From: Andrena cerasifolii
Taxonomy: Eukaryota; Arthropoda; Insecta; Hymenoptera; Andrenidae
Length of the DNA stretch: 64,000 nt
Assembly (NCBI RefSeq): GCF_050908995.1
Contig: NC_135120.1
Coordinates: 4,415,433-4,479,432 of the forward strand
Reading direction: 5' to 3'
Shown: positions 40,883 to 52,950 of the stretch, piece after piece
How the letters are laid out: every line of letters begins with the position of its first letter
Position numbering within the stretch: the first letter of the stretch is position 1
Program-made: the position numbers and the translations under genes
Notes under the pieces: model-generated
What the model was told of the DNA's origin: nothing
Seen by the model: only the letters and a program-made list of their open reading frames with translations
Database searches by the model: none

Positions 40883-43800
40883 ATGGAAAAAGTGAAGAAT
40901 TTTCACATACAAAAGTTCGACGGAAGTAATTTCCAGCTATGGAAATTCCAAATGGAAATTATACTACGTGCAGAGAAAATTCTGGACGTTGTCGACGGTA
41001 GCATGGTTCGGCCGGCAGTGACTGAAGTAGAAAAAAGGAAGGCATGGGATAAAAGTAATTCAAAGGGCATGTTGTTCATCTCTACGGGCTTGGAATACAG
41101 TCAATTACAAACTGTCGTCGCATGCGATACAGCAGCGCAGATGTGGAATCGTCTCAAGTGTGTGCATGAACAGCGCAGTTCGGTAAATAAGGGAACGCTC
41201 AAGCAGCAGTTTTTTAGTTATAAAATGCAATCAAACGAGAGTATCGCTCAGCATATTAGTAAAATTGAGTCGATGGCCTTGGCACTAGCAGATGTAGGTG
41301 AGCGTGTTACCGACATGGATAAAATTGCAAAAACACTCGAAAGCTTACCGAACAGTTATGGTGCGTTCATAAACGCATGGGATTCGTACGACGAAACGAA
41401 ACAGACTTTTGAAAACCTATCCTCTCGTCTCCTCAAGGAAGAGAAGCGGCTTACCCAGGATGAAGATATCGAAGCGGCATTTGCAACGTTAAACGTGAAG
41501 AAGAAAAATACAAGCCCTCGAACTCCTAAAGGTGGAAAAAGCGCTGATCAAGAAAAGTCGACTAGCAAGTCGAGTGTCGTGTGTTTTTATTGCAAAAAGG
41601 CTGGCCACATGAAGCGTAACTGCTACAAATTGAAAGCGAACAAAACAAAAAAGGATGATCAGGACGACATCTCGAAGGACATTTTAAAGGATGTTGCTTT
41701 GAGTGCCGAATTTAAGAACATTTCAGTCACTGGATGTGAGAATGCGTGGCTTGCGGACAGTGCAGCGTCAAAACATATGACTTTTCGTAAGGAGATGTTT
41801 ACAGAACTTCGGTCAATAGATGGCTCGTCTAATGTTGTTCAGATAGGAGATAACTCGTTTGTAAAAGCAGAAGGCATTGGCACAGTAAAAGTTCTGGCAC
41901 TCGTTAATGGACAGTGGGAGCCTCGGACATTGGAAAATACTCTATATGTACCAAAATTAAAGAAAAACCTTTTTTCAGTGGGAGCTGTTACGAGTAGACA
42001 ATTCAAGGTTACATTCGATGACAGTAGAATTGAGGTACGGAACCAAAAGGTTATTGCTACGGGCATAAAAATGGCTAACCAGTGCTATAAGATGCTGTTT
42101 AAGGAGAAAAATGTCGAGCAGGCAAATACAGTGACAGAAGCAACAGTGAAGCTATGGCATGATAGATTGGGTCATCCAGGTATAAATAGTTTTAAAGAAA
42201 TGGCCAATCAAGGTTTAATACCAGGAATAAAATCAACAAGTATCGATAATCTGTTTTGCGAATCTTGTCAGTCTGGTAAGATGCATCGATTGCCATTCCA
42301 TACCACTCTGAATGCACGCGTTTGTAAATCTGGAGAAATTATACACTCAGATGTCTGTGGGAAGATGCCAGTTACTTCGCTCGGTGGTGCAAACTATTTC
42401 TTGTTATTCAAAGATGAATGTACTTCGTATCGGTTTGTGTATTTCATGAAGTCTAAAAGCGATACATTTGAAACATTTCTACAGTTTCAGAGGGTAATTG
42501 AGAGACAAACGGGTAACAGGATAAAAGCATTCAGAAGCGACAATGGCCGTGAATATATTAATGAGCAGTTTGCTGAACATTTTAAGAAGACTGGAATAAT
42601 TGCAGAAAGGACGGCACCATATTGTGCAGAGCAGAATGGTCGGATCGAACGTGAAAATCGATCAATTGTGGAATGTGCACGGACTATGCTCATCGATGCA
42701 AATCTTCCGGAGATTTTATGGGCAGAAGCAGTAAACACAAGTGTCTACATACTGAACAGACGACCAAGCAAGAAAAACGATAACATGACTCCATTTGAAA
42801 AGTTTCTTGGCAAGAAAGTGACTCTCATGCACATGAGGAAATTTTGAGCGGAGGCTTATGTCCACATACCCAAGATTGCTCGTACTAAATTCGACGGGAA
42901 AGCTGAAAAAGTCATCTTCATTGGCTACGACGGATACAGCACGAATTATAGACTGTATAATACGAATACAAGAAAAGTCAAAGTAGCCCGAGATGTAGTG
43001 TTTAACGAGGGGAATACCTCAGGAGCGATAGTCAGCGATCCAGAATGCGTGATTTATCCATCAATGGAAGATGTACAGGAAAACAATCCACCAGATGAAG
43101 ATCAACAGGGGAGCAATGAACAACAAGTCGGGGAAGAAAATACATCGCAGCAGTCAGCGAAGAAAGGTCCTACACTTCGTGACAGGAAAACTCTTAAGGC
43201 ACCAAACCGATTTGATGCATGTCAGGTAGCTATTGACATTGCATGTGCAGCAATATATGATGAACCTCAAACGTATCAGGAAGCAGTTACTGGTCAGAAT
43301 GCCAGGGAATGGAGTGATGCTATGAAGGAGGAAATAAACTCGTTAAACAAACATGGAACTTGGACATTGACACCTGCACCTCCGGATCGGAAAACTGTAG
43401 ATTGCAAGTGGGTCTACAAGATTAAAAGAAGACCAGATGGGAAAATTGAACGTTTCAAGGCACGATTATGCGCTAAGGGATATTCACAAAAAGCAGGAAT
43501 TGACTATACGGAAACGTTTTCTCCAGTAATTCGGTACGATTCAATTAGAGTTCTTCTGGCACTTGCAACAATCTACGATATGGAAATTCTGCAGTTTGAC
43601 ATAAAGACTGCATTTCTTTACGGTGATCTGACGGAGGAGATCTATATGAAGCAGCCAGAGGGTTTCCAAAGCGACGATCCAGAAATGGTTTGCAGGCTGA
43701 GAAAAAGTCTGTATGGACTCAAGCAGTCTCCACGATGTTGGAGTCAGAAATTCTGTAAGTTCCTGAATCTATTCAATTTAAAACCATTAGATACAGACAA

Positions 43801-44781
43801 ATGCGTGTATCGAGGAATACTTAATGGAGTGGAGATTTGGCTGGCGCTGTGTGTGGATGATGGTATGCTGATGAGTACATGTTCTGATACATTAGCACTT
43901 CTAATACAGGAACTCGGTTCGCAGTTTGAGATCAAGATAGATCATTCAAACTGTTTTGTTGGGATAGAAATTAAACGAGATAGACAAAATAAAAGAATGT
44001 TTCTTGCTCAGCAGGGGTATATTGAACGAGTTCTGGCCAAATTTAACATGCAAGATTGCAATCCACAGGCAACGCCAGCAGATCCAAATACACAGTTGCA
44101 GAGTGCAAGTCAAGATAAAAGTCTTAAGACGACTTCGGGTGTACCATACAGAGAGGCTGTGGGAAGTTTGATATTTCTTGCCATTGTAACGCGGCCAGAC
44201 ATCTCTTTTGCAGTGGGTCAAGTGAGCAGGTTTCTGAATGATCCATCTGAGGCGCACTGGACAGCAGTGAAGAGAATTATGCGATACATCGCAGGAACTA
44301 GGAGCTACGGTATTTGCTATCAAGGCAAATATAATGAACTTTTGGTATACTCGGATGCTGATTTTGCTGGAGATGAAGAAACTCGGAAATCTACAACGGG
44401 ATATATCAGTGTCCTGGCTGAAGGACAGAAGCAGAATACATTGCAGCTTCATCAGCAGCCCAGGAAACAATGTGGCTGAGAATGATGTTGACTGAGCTTC
44501 AAGTGATCTCTGATGAGCCCACTAAGCTCTTTGTGGACAACCAAAGTGCAATTCGTTTGGTGAAAAACTCTGATCACCACAAGTTAACTAAGCATATAGA
44601 CATTAAGTTTCATTATATTCGAGAATGTGTCGAGAATCAAAGTATATCTGTGCAGTATGTATCTTCTGAAAAACAGTTGGCGGATTTCTTGACAAAGGCT
44701 TTGCCACGAGATATGTTTTGTTCAAATCGAAGGTCAGTATCAATACTCGATGTAAATGAACAAAGAGTGGGAGTGTTGTAA
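40883..44781 (+). pseudogene. gag-pol: Copia gag-pol polyprotein with one nonsense codon and one frameshift
   Basis: ATG at 40883. Gag (KFDGSNFQLWKFQMEIIL) with a zinc knuckle (CFYCKKAGHMKRNC, near 41582) is followed by protease (WLADSAASKHM, with DSA where DSG is usual). The integrase finger is HDRLGHPG to CESCQSGKMHR, with catalytic IHSDVCG, FRSDNGREYI and NGRIEREN. RT has FDIKTAFLYGDL and LCVDDGML, and RNase H has YSDADFAGDEE. TGA at 42845-42847 interrupts the frame after HMRKF, and the same frame then continues. A frameshift near 44425 precedes the last RNase H part, which continues in 44470-44781 to within the 3' LTR. The remainder is well preserved, so loss of function is recent. Confidence 0.9.
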
Positions 44782-45044
44782 ATAGCTTTGTTCATCATCT
44801 AGTAATTTTAGTTTATGGTCAGTAACATTGAGTATACCAGGTGGCGCCAGTTTCGTTTTATTTCCGTTCTGTTAGGTTATGTCACATCTTTTATTTCCAG
44901 AGTCAATGGTCTTTTTCGTTATGTACCAGTCTCAGTTTTTCCTTTGTGTGATATACATGGCGTCTGATATTCTGTACAAGATATTATAATTAAGATTCTA
45001 CAATTTGCTTTATCCTGTTCTTAATAAATATAATATACGCAACA
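44774..45044 (+). repeat. 3' LTR of the copia element
   Basis: Partner of 40425-40695, preceded by the purine tract AAAGAGTGGGAG and followed by GATAC. The polyprotein stop lies just inside it. Confidence 0.9.
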
Positions 45045-45212
45045 GATACAAATTCGTTAGTGATTATTAAAATGTAGTCAGAAGAGAATCATACAGATAT
45101 CATGAATCACAACTCAAGGAACAGACTCTGGAAGGTACTCACTCAACTCTTGTCAGCCTTAGAAACGGCTATCACTTCGTGACTATTGTCGGTCAACGTT
45201 TACGGCTATCTA

Positions 45213-46517
45213 CATTCTGTCAAAAAAGTACCGGGAATCGATCATTTAAAAAGCTCGCTTAAAGGGATTGTTGAAATTCTTTTTGTCGCTAAGTTGGCAC
45301 AACTGTCCTCTATACTCACGCGGAGTTTGAGCGTCACTTGTCATTTAGTTTATTTACAGTGCGCCATTGTGTCAGTTCATCTCAAGTGTGTTTTGCGATT
45401 TTTACAATAGATAAAAATATCGAACAAAGAATCTGTCTGAAATTTTGCATTGCAAATGGAATTTCGTGTGCCGAAACGCTGAAAATGTTACATAAGGCTT
45501 ACGGTGAATCGACTTTATCAAAAACACGTGCGTATGAATGGTACAGTGCATTTAAAAGCGGTCGAGATGTGATGGAAGATTTGCCTCGCTCTGGTCGACC
45601 ATCAACGTCTTCAACTGAACTTCACATCGGTAAAGTGAAGGAAATGGTGGCTGGAAATCGTCGTTTAAGTCGGAGAGAGATAGCCACCGAAATTTCTGTG
45701 TCTCACGAATCAATTCGTACCATTTTAAACGATTGTTTGGGCATGAAACGCGTTGCCGCTCGATTAGTGCCGAAAGACCTGAATTTTCTGCAAAAACTCA
45801 ATCGCGTTAAGGTTGCTGAAGACATGCTAGAACGAGTTAATTCCGACCTCACATTCATAAAACGCATTGTAATTGGTGATGAGACATGGGTTTACGAGTT
45901 TTACATGCAAACCAGTCAACAAGCTTCGGAATGGCGCCTTCCAATTCAGCCGAAACCGAAAAAAGCACGTCAAAGTCGATCAAAAGTGAAGGTGATGTTG
46001 ACAGTTTTTTCGATTACCGCGGTGTTGTGCACTCGGAATTCTTGCCACAAGGTAAGACAGTAAATAAAGAATATTATCTGAGCGTTATGCGGCGTTTGAG
46101 AGAGCAAATTCGTCGAAAAAGACCAGATTTGTGGAAAGAAAACTCATGGATTTTGCACCACGATAACGCACCATCTCACAAGGCTATTATTGTGAACGAG
46201 TTTCTGGCCAAAAACTCAACAAGTCTTATCGAGCAGCCACCGTATTCCCCTGATATGGCTCCGGCCGACTTTTTTCTTTTCCCAAAACTGAAATAACCAC
46301 TTCGAGGCATCCGTTTTCAGTCGATAGATGACATAAAAGAGAATTCGCGGCGAGTACTGAAGTTGATTCCAAAAAATGTTTTGATGATTGGGTTCTTCGT
46401 TGGCATAAGTGTATTATTTCGAAAGGAGCCTACTGTGAAGGCGATACAATAAATTTCGATAAATAATACATATTTTGTGTTTCATTGACCAATTCCCGGT
46501 ACTTTTTTGACAGAATG
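45213..46517 (+). mobile_element. Mariner transposon, 1.3 kb
   Basis: Inverted ends read CATTCTGTCAAAAAAGTACC and its complement, flanked by TA (45211-45212 and 46518-46519). The length of 1,305 bp is typical of mariner. It contains one damaged transposase. Confidence 0.9.
45407..46466 (+). pseudogene. Mariner transposase (DD34D), damaged
   Basis: The frame starts with ATA at the expected ATG (IDKNIEQRICLKFC). Then come the helix-turn-helix region (AYEWYSAFKSGRDV, EDLPRSGRPSTSS, RREIATEISVSHESIRTIL) and the linker (MKRVAARLVPKDL). The catalytic triad motifs are VIGDETWVYEFY, WILHHDNAPSH and PPYSPDMAPADFFLFPKLK, matching DD34D. A one-base change in a T-run near 46005 shifts the frame. A TAA near 46294 follows FPKLK, and the C-terminal WVLRWHKCI...GAYCEGD lies in yet another frame. 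Non-functional cut-and-paste enzyme. Confidence 0.9.
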
Positions 46518-47717
46518 TATTAATTTTACTCCATACCTCTTGTCGATCTTTGTGACGGTCACTGTTAATAAATTGCTGGGTTTCAAACTCGAGCGTCGTT
46601 ATTGAACCAGCGCCAGCATGCTGCAGCGATCAACCACAAGGTGGAGTAAAATTAACTCTCAATTTGGAAAGAGCCGTAATGTTTTATTTGGCATTTACTG
46701 ACATTTTTTCAGTTATAAAGTAGAATAGTGTGAAATTAACCATGAATCGATACACACAATAACAATGTGCAGAATTTGAGACAATTTTTATTTAAAAAAA
46801 ATAAGTCAGTTCTGTTAACTCGACGAGAATAGCGGAAGACTTCGCAATAAACAAGTATCTACCTAATAAGAAAACAATTCATGTTTTAGCAAATCGACTT
46901 GCGCAGTATGTGGTCTCAATACGTCGGTACAACACCGCATACAGTCAGATAAACAATATGGATTCTGAAGTACCTTTTTCCAGATTGATTAACTTCTCGG
47001 TTTGGTGACTTGTATTGGGCGTTTTGTAAATAGCCGTGGAAGACGGAATTTAGTCGATATAATTTTGAAAAACTGGCAAAAAAAATTTAAATACTAAATA
47101 AACATTATTGAGGAAAAACCCTTTTATTTATTACAAAATTGTACCCAAACGAAATCGGGGAGCAAATCCCCCCCCCCCCACCACCATCCTGGTATAAATA
47201 ATAATTACGCAAAACACCATTGTTTGCGCTGGCTTCACTGTTATTGGCGTTACTTGCAAATGGCCCGATGGGGCCCTGGCAGGGTTTTACATCGACCCTT
47301 ATCCTACTATATATCATTTTCTGTTGAATGACGCCGTGGGGGCTTACTGCTGATGGAAAAAAATGTGACTGTGAGTATGCGCTTGTTAAAATATTTCAAA
47401 GTACGAGTCGGGTTTCTTGAGACTCTTTTGATGTTCAAACATTGGTAATGTCATTTACGCTCACAGTAGATATCGCAAGAGTGTAACCCAGAAGATGGTT
47501 GTGACGACGATCGTCTCTCCACCACGCTGAGGCGCGGTATCAGCAGCGCAGGTACAACGTGCAACCGCTAGATGGATGCGAACTAATCGTTTTTGTGGGG
47601 AGCGGCCGTTCTCCCACTCCGCGGACTGTGCAGTTGTGGGAAGACTGCGCGAGCCGGTGTCCGTTGCCATGCAATGCGCACGGCACTTCTCTTGGCGTAG
47701 TGACTTCGTTATGGCAA
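46518..47717. other. Mostly unrecognised; small inverted repeat and poly-C run
   Basis: TTAATTTTACTCCA near 46522 recurs inverted near 46646 (GGAGTAAAATTAA), bounding a possible 0.13-kb MITE. A C-run lies at 47168-47179. GC-rich sequence at 47461-47717 abuts the next LTR and shows no recognisable gene. Confidence 0.4.
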
Positions 47718-48070
47718 TGTGGCGGCACGTGCAACGAGCACGCCGCCTCAATACGACCAGGCTCGTAGTTTGGTCGTCGGCGACAGCAGCGATATCGGCG
47801 ACGTATCGAATTTCGGCGTCGATGCGTAGCGCTACGATTGCATCTTGGGGGTTCTCGGAAAGCGACGAGGACCGTCGTCGATAAGTTATTGTATAAACAT
47901 CCTGTACGACGCGAGAAACGACGGTCCCCGAAAGATCCGCGCCGAGAGCCCACAGGACAGTGAGAACAAAACCAGCGAACGGTACGGACGACACCGTGCC
48001 TTGTCAACGTCTATCAATAAAGACCATCACGACTAAACTCTGGAAGTCATTCACTTTCCCGTCACCCACA
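47718..48070 (+). repeat. 5' LTR of CsRn1-like element
   Basis: Starts TGTGGCGGCACG and ends CACCCACA (353 bp), with AATAAA near 48015. Its first 220 bp match 52565-52783 almost exactly. It is followed by the Trp-tRNA primer site. Confidence 0.85.
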
Positions 48071-48074
48071 TAAT

Positions 48075-48093
48075 TGGTGATCCCGACGTGATC
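48075..48093 (+). other. Trp-tRNA primer-binding site
   Basis: TGGTGATCCCGACGTGATC, four bases after the LTR, matches the 3' end complement of tryptophan tRNA except for one base. This primer is characteristic of the CsRn1 clade. Confidence 0.8.
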
Positions 48094-48208
48094 TGTCGCG
48101 CAAAGGCAGATTATTGTTTTATTGTGACCGCGTTATCCATCGGTACAACGTTCGCGTAGTGTGGGACGCGAGAAAGTGCGAACTCTGTGACCCAGTGAAC
48201 CGACAGCG

Positions 48209-49096
48209 ATGGTGAACCCCACGGACGGTCCAGATGGGGCCTCCGCGAGCAATTCGGGGACAGGTTCCTCGAGCAATCTGGAGATGGGCTCTGCGAACAA
48301 CCCCGAGCCGACAACCGCCGCATCTCCGCCGGCGGTAGCGCGTGTTTCCATTCGGGTCCCGCCGTTTTGGGAGAAGAACCCGACAACATGGTTCCGACAA
48401 CTCGAGTCGCAATTCGTCCTGTCGGGAATTACGCAGGATTCGACGAAATATCACTACGTTAGCGCGAATCTTGAGAATAAGTACGCCGACGTGGTGATCG
48501 ACATTATCAATAACCCGCCGGCGACGGGTATGTACGACAAACTGAAGGCAGAACTGATTCGGCGATTATCCGACTCGAGGGAACAGAATATATGACGCCT
48601 GCTGGAACACGAGGAGATCGGCGACCGAAGACCTTCGATTTTTCTAAGGCGTTTGCAAATCCTTGCGGGCGATACTGTGTTGGATGGTTTTTTGAAGACC
48701 CTCTGGATGGGCCGTCTTCCGTGGGGAGTGCACGCTGTTCTCGTCACGCGGCAGAACGAGCCCCTTGACGACCTCGCCGCCCTCGCCGACGCGGTGATGG
48801 AGGTAGCGCCGGGCGCCCAGGTCGCCGCCGCATCGAAGCCGCCCAATGATCTCCACGCGGAGATTGCCGAACTGCGCCGCGAAATCGCGGCCCTTCGCTT
48901 GGGCAGAGACAATTTCCGCCGGGCACGTTCGAAGTCCCGAGGACGACGCCGCGGTGCCTCGCAATCGCGCGACCACAGTCGGGAGAACATCCCCGACGAT
49001 GGTTTATGTTGGTACCATCGGAAGCTCGGAGCTCGCGCGAGAAAGTGCCGCGATCCATGCAGGTTCGCGTCGGGAAACGGCCAGGCCGATCATTAA
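48209..49096 (+). pseudogene. gag: Gag of the CsRn1-like element with one premature TGA
   Basis: ATG at 48209. It has a Ser/Gly/Pro-rich start, then a capsid-like domain (RVPPFWEKNPTTWFRQLESQ, then YADVVIDIINNPP). TGA at 48593-48595 interrupts the frame, probably from an Arg codon. The same frame then continues (RRLQILAGDTVLDGFLKTLW), a coiled helix (LHAEIAELRREIAALRL) and a terminal Cys/His motif CWYHRKLGARARKCRDPC. This last motif is the single atypical zinc finger of CsRn1 elements. The GC-rich codon use contrasts with the AT-rich elements A and B. Confidence 0.85.
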
Positions 49097-52000
49097 TGGC
49101 GGCAAGCGATTCCGAGCCTACCACCAACCGCCTATTCGTCACAGATCGCGATACGAAGCTCGCATTTATGGTGGATACTGGATCCGATCTGTGCGTTTTC
49201 CCGCGTTCGCTGGTGCGCGGGTTACGTGAGAAGTCCACGTACGAGCTTTACGCGGCAAACGGCTCAACGATTTCGACATACGGGTGTGTCACCTTTCACC
49301 TGAATCTCGGGCTACGACGGGATTTTTCGTGGCGATTCGTCATCGCGGACGTCACGACACCCATCATCGGAGCGGATTTCCTGGGTTTCTACGGCCTCCT
49401 CGTCGATCTACGCTGCAAGAGACTAATCGACGGCGTCACTACGTTGTCCACGGCGGGGCGCGTCGTCGCAAGCCGTTCCGATAGCGTTAAAGCGATAGCG
49501 GGAGAAACGAGGTATCACGCGATTCTCGCCGAGTTCCCGGATGTCACGCGGCCGTCGGGAGGACACCGTACGATCAAACACGCCACGTGTCACCACATTC
49601 GGACCACGCCTGGTCCATCCGTGTCCTGCAAACCTCCACGGCTAGCTCCCGACAAATTGAGGATTGCGAAAGCCGAATTCGAGAGAATGGTGAAGGACGG
49701 AACGGCGCGCCGGTCTGAGAGTTGTTGGTCGTCGGGCCTGCACATGGTTCTCAAGAAAACCAACGCAGCCCCCAAGAAAACCAACGAAGAGGAATGGCGA
49801 CTGTGCGGTGATTATCGCGGGATGAACGCGAGGACGATTCCGGACAAATATCCTATGCCGCACATCGAGGATTTCGCGCAATGTTTGTCCGGCAAGACAA
49901 TATTCTCGACGGTCGATCTGGTGCGCGCATACAACCAGATTCCGATGCATCCGCAAGATATACCGAAAACCGCGATCACGACCAGCGGCCAAGGCCGTGA
50001 TGGAAACACCGGTTCCCGTAAGATCACCGAAGTTAAACATCACGGGGCGGCGTACTGGGGAAAGATGGGTGACCATCACCTATCTCCCGGTGCGTCGCTG
50101 CTGCTGGGACCCGAAGGAGAGAGGAGGGAAGAAGGAAAAATGACTATCGTTCGTTGGGCAATATAAGCGAAATGCTTGAAACGCCATCCTGTGTGTTAGA
50201 AACACACAGGAAAACAAAAAATACAAAATACAAACCGCGATCACGACACCGTTCGGGTTGTTCGAGTTCCCGTATATGTCGTTCGGACTACGAAACGCGG
50301 CCCAGACTTTTCAACGATTCATGGACGAGGTGTTGCGTGGCTTCGAGTGGTGCTACGTGTACATCGACGACATCCTCGTGGCGTCCACTTACAACGAGGA
50401 ACACGAGCGCCATTTACGTGAATTGTTCGGTCGCCTAAGCGAGTACGACGTATTGGTGAACTCGCGGAAGTGCGTTTTCGGTGCTCCAGAAGTGACTTTC
50501 CTGGGGTACGCGGTGTCTGCACAGGGCACCTGGCCGCTTCCGCAGAAGGTCGAAGCGATTCGAACCTTTCCGCGCCCGGAGACAGTCAAACAGCTGCGGC
50601 AGTTCTTGGGCATGCTGAATTTTTACCGACGGTTCGTGCCGGCGGCTGCCGGAATCCAGGCGCCTCTCAATGCAGCCCTACTGGGGAACGTCAAGGGTCG
50701 AACTCCTGTCGTGTGGACGGCGGACAGGATCGAGGCTTTCGACCGATGCAAGGAGAGCCTCGCACGTGCAGCCCTCCTGGCGCATCCCGATGTCACGCTG
50801 CTCCTGGCAATTTTTGCGGATGCTTCGGATTTCACGGTAGGCGCTGCGCTGCAGCAGCGGTCGCGCGCGGGATGGCAACCCTCGGCTTTCTTTACCAAGA
50901 AGCTAACGGGAGCCGAGCGGAATTACAGCCCATATGATCGGGAGCTTTTGGCGATATACAAAGCCGTCAGATTTTTCCGGCATATGGTTGAGGGTCGCGT
51001 ATTCATGATTTTCACCGACCATAAACCGTTAACGTTCGCATTCACGCAGAAACCGGAGAAATACACTCCGCGGCAGTTCCGTTATCTCGACTTGATAGGG
51101 CAATTTTCCACCGATGTCCAGCACGTCTCCGGTAAGGAAAACGTCGTTATCGCGGATCGCGGAGGTATCGCCGGCGTTGGATTACGCGAAACTTGCAGAA
51201 TCGCAGCAAGTGGACGAGGATTGCACGCGCTCCTACGCTCAGATTCGTCCCTTGCCCTAAAAAAGGTCGCGTTGCCCGGCACGAATGTCGAATTATATTG
51301 CGATTCCGCAACCCCCTCATTGCGACCGTTTGTTACAAAACCATTCCGCCGTCAAGCGTTCGCGTCATTGCATAACCTCGCGCATCCTGGAGCTAAGGCG
51401 ACCTCGAAACTCATATCACAGCGCTTCGTGTGGCCGGGTATCCAGAAGGGTAGCAAAACCTGGGCGCGAGCGTGCGTACCGTGCCAGCGAGCAAAGACAA
51501 GCAGACATGTGTCTACTCCGGTCGGCCGATTTCAGTACTTGAAACGTTTCCCGTCCCGTTTCGAACATTTGCACGTGGGCATCGTCGGTCCTTTGCCGAT
51601 CTCGAGGGGTTACCGATATTGCGTAACATGCGTCGACCGTTTTACGCGATGGCCGGAGGCTTTCCCAGTGGAGGATATCACCGCAGAAACGGTGGCTTAT
51701 ACGCTATTCTCCGGTTGGATATCGAGGTTCGGAACACCTCAACGACTCCCAACCGATCAGGGTCGACAGTTTGAATCGGCGTTGTTTCAGCAGTTGTCGC
51801 GCTTAATCGGCACGCAGCACCTGCACACGACCGCGTACCATCCCGCAGCGAACGGTATGGTGAAACGATTCCATCGGCAATTAAAATCCGCGATTGTTTG
51901 CCACGCCGATGCGGGATGGGCAGATTCACTGCCTGTCGTTCTTTTAGGCATTCGAGCTGTCTGGAAGGACGATATCCAAGCAACGCCCGCGGAGATGATT

Positions 52001-52346
52001 TATGGCGAACCGATTCGCCTACCGGGTGAATTTTTAGCCGACTCGTGAGCCCCCACCGATGAGGGAGAGGCATTCATTTCGCGGCTTCGCCAGCATTTCC
52101 GTGGTCTACGACCGTCTCCGGCATCGCGCCACGGAGACAAAAAGACATTTATTTTTAAGGATTTGTAAACAGCGTCGCACGCGTTCGTGCGACACGGCGG
52201 AGTCAAGGGTTCCTTGCAACCGGCATACGACGGTCCCTACGAGGTAATCCAGCGACACTCGAAACACTTTAACATCCGTGTTAAAAACCGAGTGATTCCA
52301 GTGGAGATCGACTCCGCAGGTGGTCCCCGCAGAGACCATTGCGGAT
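49006..52346 (+). pseudogene. pol: Pol of the CsRn1-like element, split by a 5S-derived SINE
   Basis: Begins inside the gag end in another frame. The protease box is FMVDTGSDLCVFPRS (near 49165) and RT opens with LCGDYRGMNARTIPDKYPMP near 49803. The SINE at 49983-50231 interrupts the frame, which resumes at 50248 (SFGLRNAAQTFQRFMD, CYVYIDDILVAS near 50350). RNase H follows (FADASDFTVGAALQQ, FTDHKPLTFAF), then the integrase finger (HNLAHPGAKATSKLI to CVPCQRAKTSRH), core (HVGIVGPLPISRGYRY, PTDQGRQFESALF) and AYHPAANGMVKRFHRQLK. TGA at 52046-52048 precedes the C-terminal YDGPYEVIQRHSKHFNIRV. Apart from the SINE and this stop it is well kept. Confidence 0.88.
49983..50231 (+). mobile_element. 5S-rRNA-derived SINE (SINE3-like) with 16-bp target duplication
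   Basis: The insert is 249 bp and flanked by AAACCGCGATCACGAC at 49967-49982 and 50232-50247. Its first part resembles 5S rRNA: ACCGGTTCCCGTAAGATCAC, GAAGTTAAACATCACGGGGC and GATGGGTGACCATC correspond to the Pol III A box, intermediate element and C box. The unrelated tail ends in an A-rich AAAACAAAAAATACAAAATA. The long duplication and A-rich tail indicate LINE-mediated retroposition. Confidence 0.85.
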
Positions 52347-52553
52347 AGAGCGACCGAACGAACGACACGGTCGGGAAGACGCGTACGATTCCCCGATCGC
52401 TACGACGGAAGTACGTAGATGCTGGCGTAAACGTGGAATCCGCGAACGCATCCTAGTTGTAAGCATGTACATAGTAGTTGGTAAGGTGTATATATGTATA
52501 TATGGAAATGTGTGTACAGTAGTTGTAAGTGCGAGCGCACCCTTAATTTCACC

Positions 52554-52783
52554 AAGGGGGGTGATGTGGCGGCACGTGCAACGAGCACGCCGCCTCAATA
52601 CGACCAGGCTCGTAGTTTGGTCGTCGGCGTCAGCAGCGATATCGGCGATGTATCGAATTTCGGCGTCGATGCGTAGCGCTACGATTGCATCTTGGGGGTT
52701 CTCGGAAAGCGACGAGGACCGTCGTCGATAAGTTATTGTATAAACATCCTGTACGACGCGAGAGACGACGGTCCCCGAAAGAT
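52554..52783 (+). repeat. Polypurine tract and truncated 3' LTR of the CsRn1-like element
   Basis: AAGGGGGGTGA (52554-52564) abuts TGTGGCGGCACG (52565), the LTR start. The match to the 5' LTR runs to GAAAGAT at 52783, then stops. The remaining 130 bp of LTR are absent, and the hAT palindrome begins 11 bp later. A few substitutions distinguish it from the 5' copy. Confidence 0.85.
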
Positions 52784-52814
52784 TATCTACAAAACAGAGG
52801 TCCCTATTTCACGT

Positions 52815-52950
52815 GTAGTAAACGTAGCCGAACTTCAATCCGTGTAATTTTTAATACACGGGTATCCGTGTATTTCTGTGCACGGATACCCGTGTAGTTT
52901 TGTTCACGGATACCCGTGTATTTCTATTACACGTGTACAGGTATATTAAT
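52815..52950. repeat. Left hAT subterminal palindromes (ACACGGGTATCCGTGT words)
   Basis: Several copies of ACACGGGTATCCGTGTA or its near forms plus CACGTGTA words lie next to the terminal repeat. hAT transposases bind subterminal repeats, so these are likely transposase sites. Each unit is itself an inverted repeat. Confidence 0.65.

Larger units (their letters stand above)
40425..45044 (+). mobile_element. Ty1/copia element, complete ends, broken ORF
   Basis: Two 271-bp LTRs (40425-40695 and 44774-45044) start TGTTGTAAATAG and end ACGCAACA. They differ at one noticed position (TTCTATTAGG versus TTCTGTTAGG). GATAC flanks both ends (40420-40424 and 45045-45049). The primer site follows the 5' LTR directly. 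The insertion is recent by LTR similarity, yet the coding frame has a nonsense codon and a frameshift. Confidence 0.9.

Noticed and set aside
47461..48007. Minus-strand ORFs of 177 and 155 codons across the CsRn1 LTR
   Set aside because: They run across an LTR boundary in antisense and are Arg/Ser-rich from GC bias.
49983..50160. Functional 5S rRNA gene
   Set aside because: Only part of 5S is present, with changes and a foreign A-rich tail bounded by a 16-bp duplication. It is a SINE.
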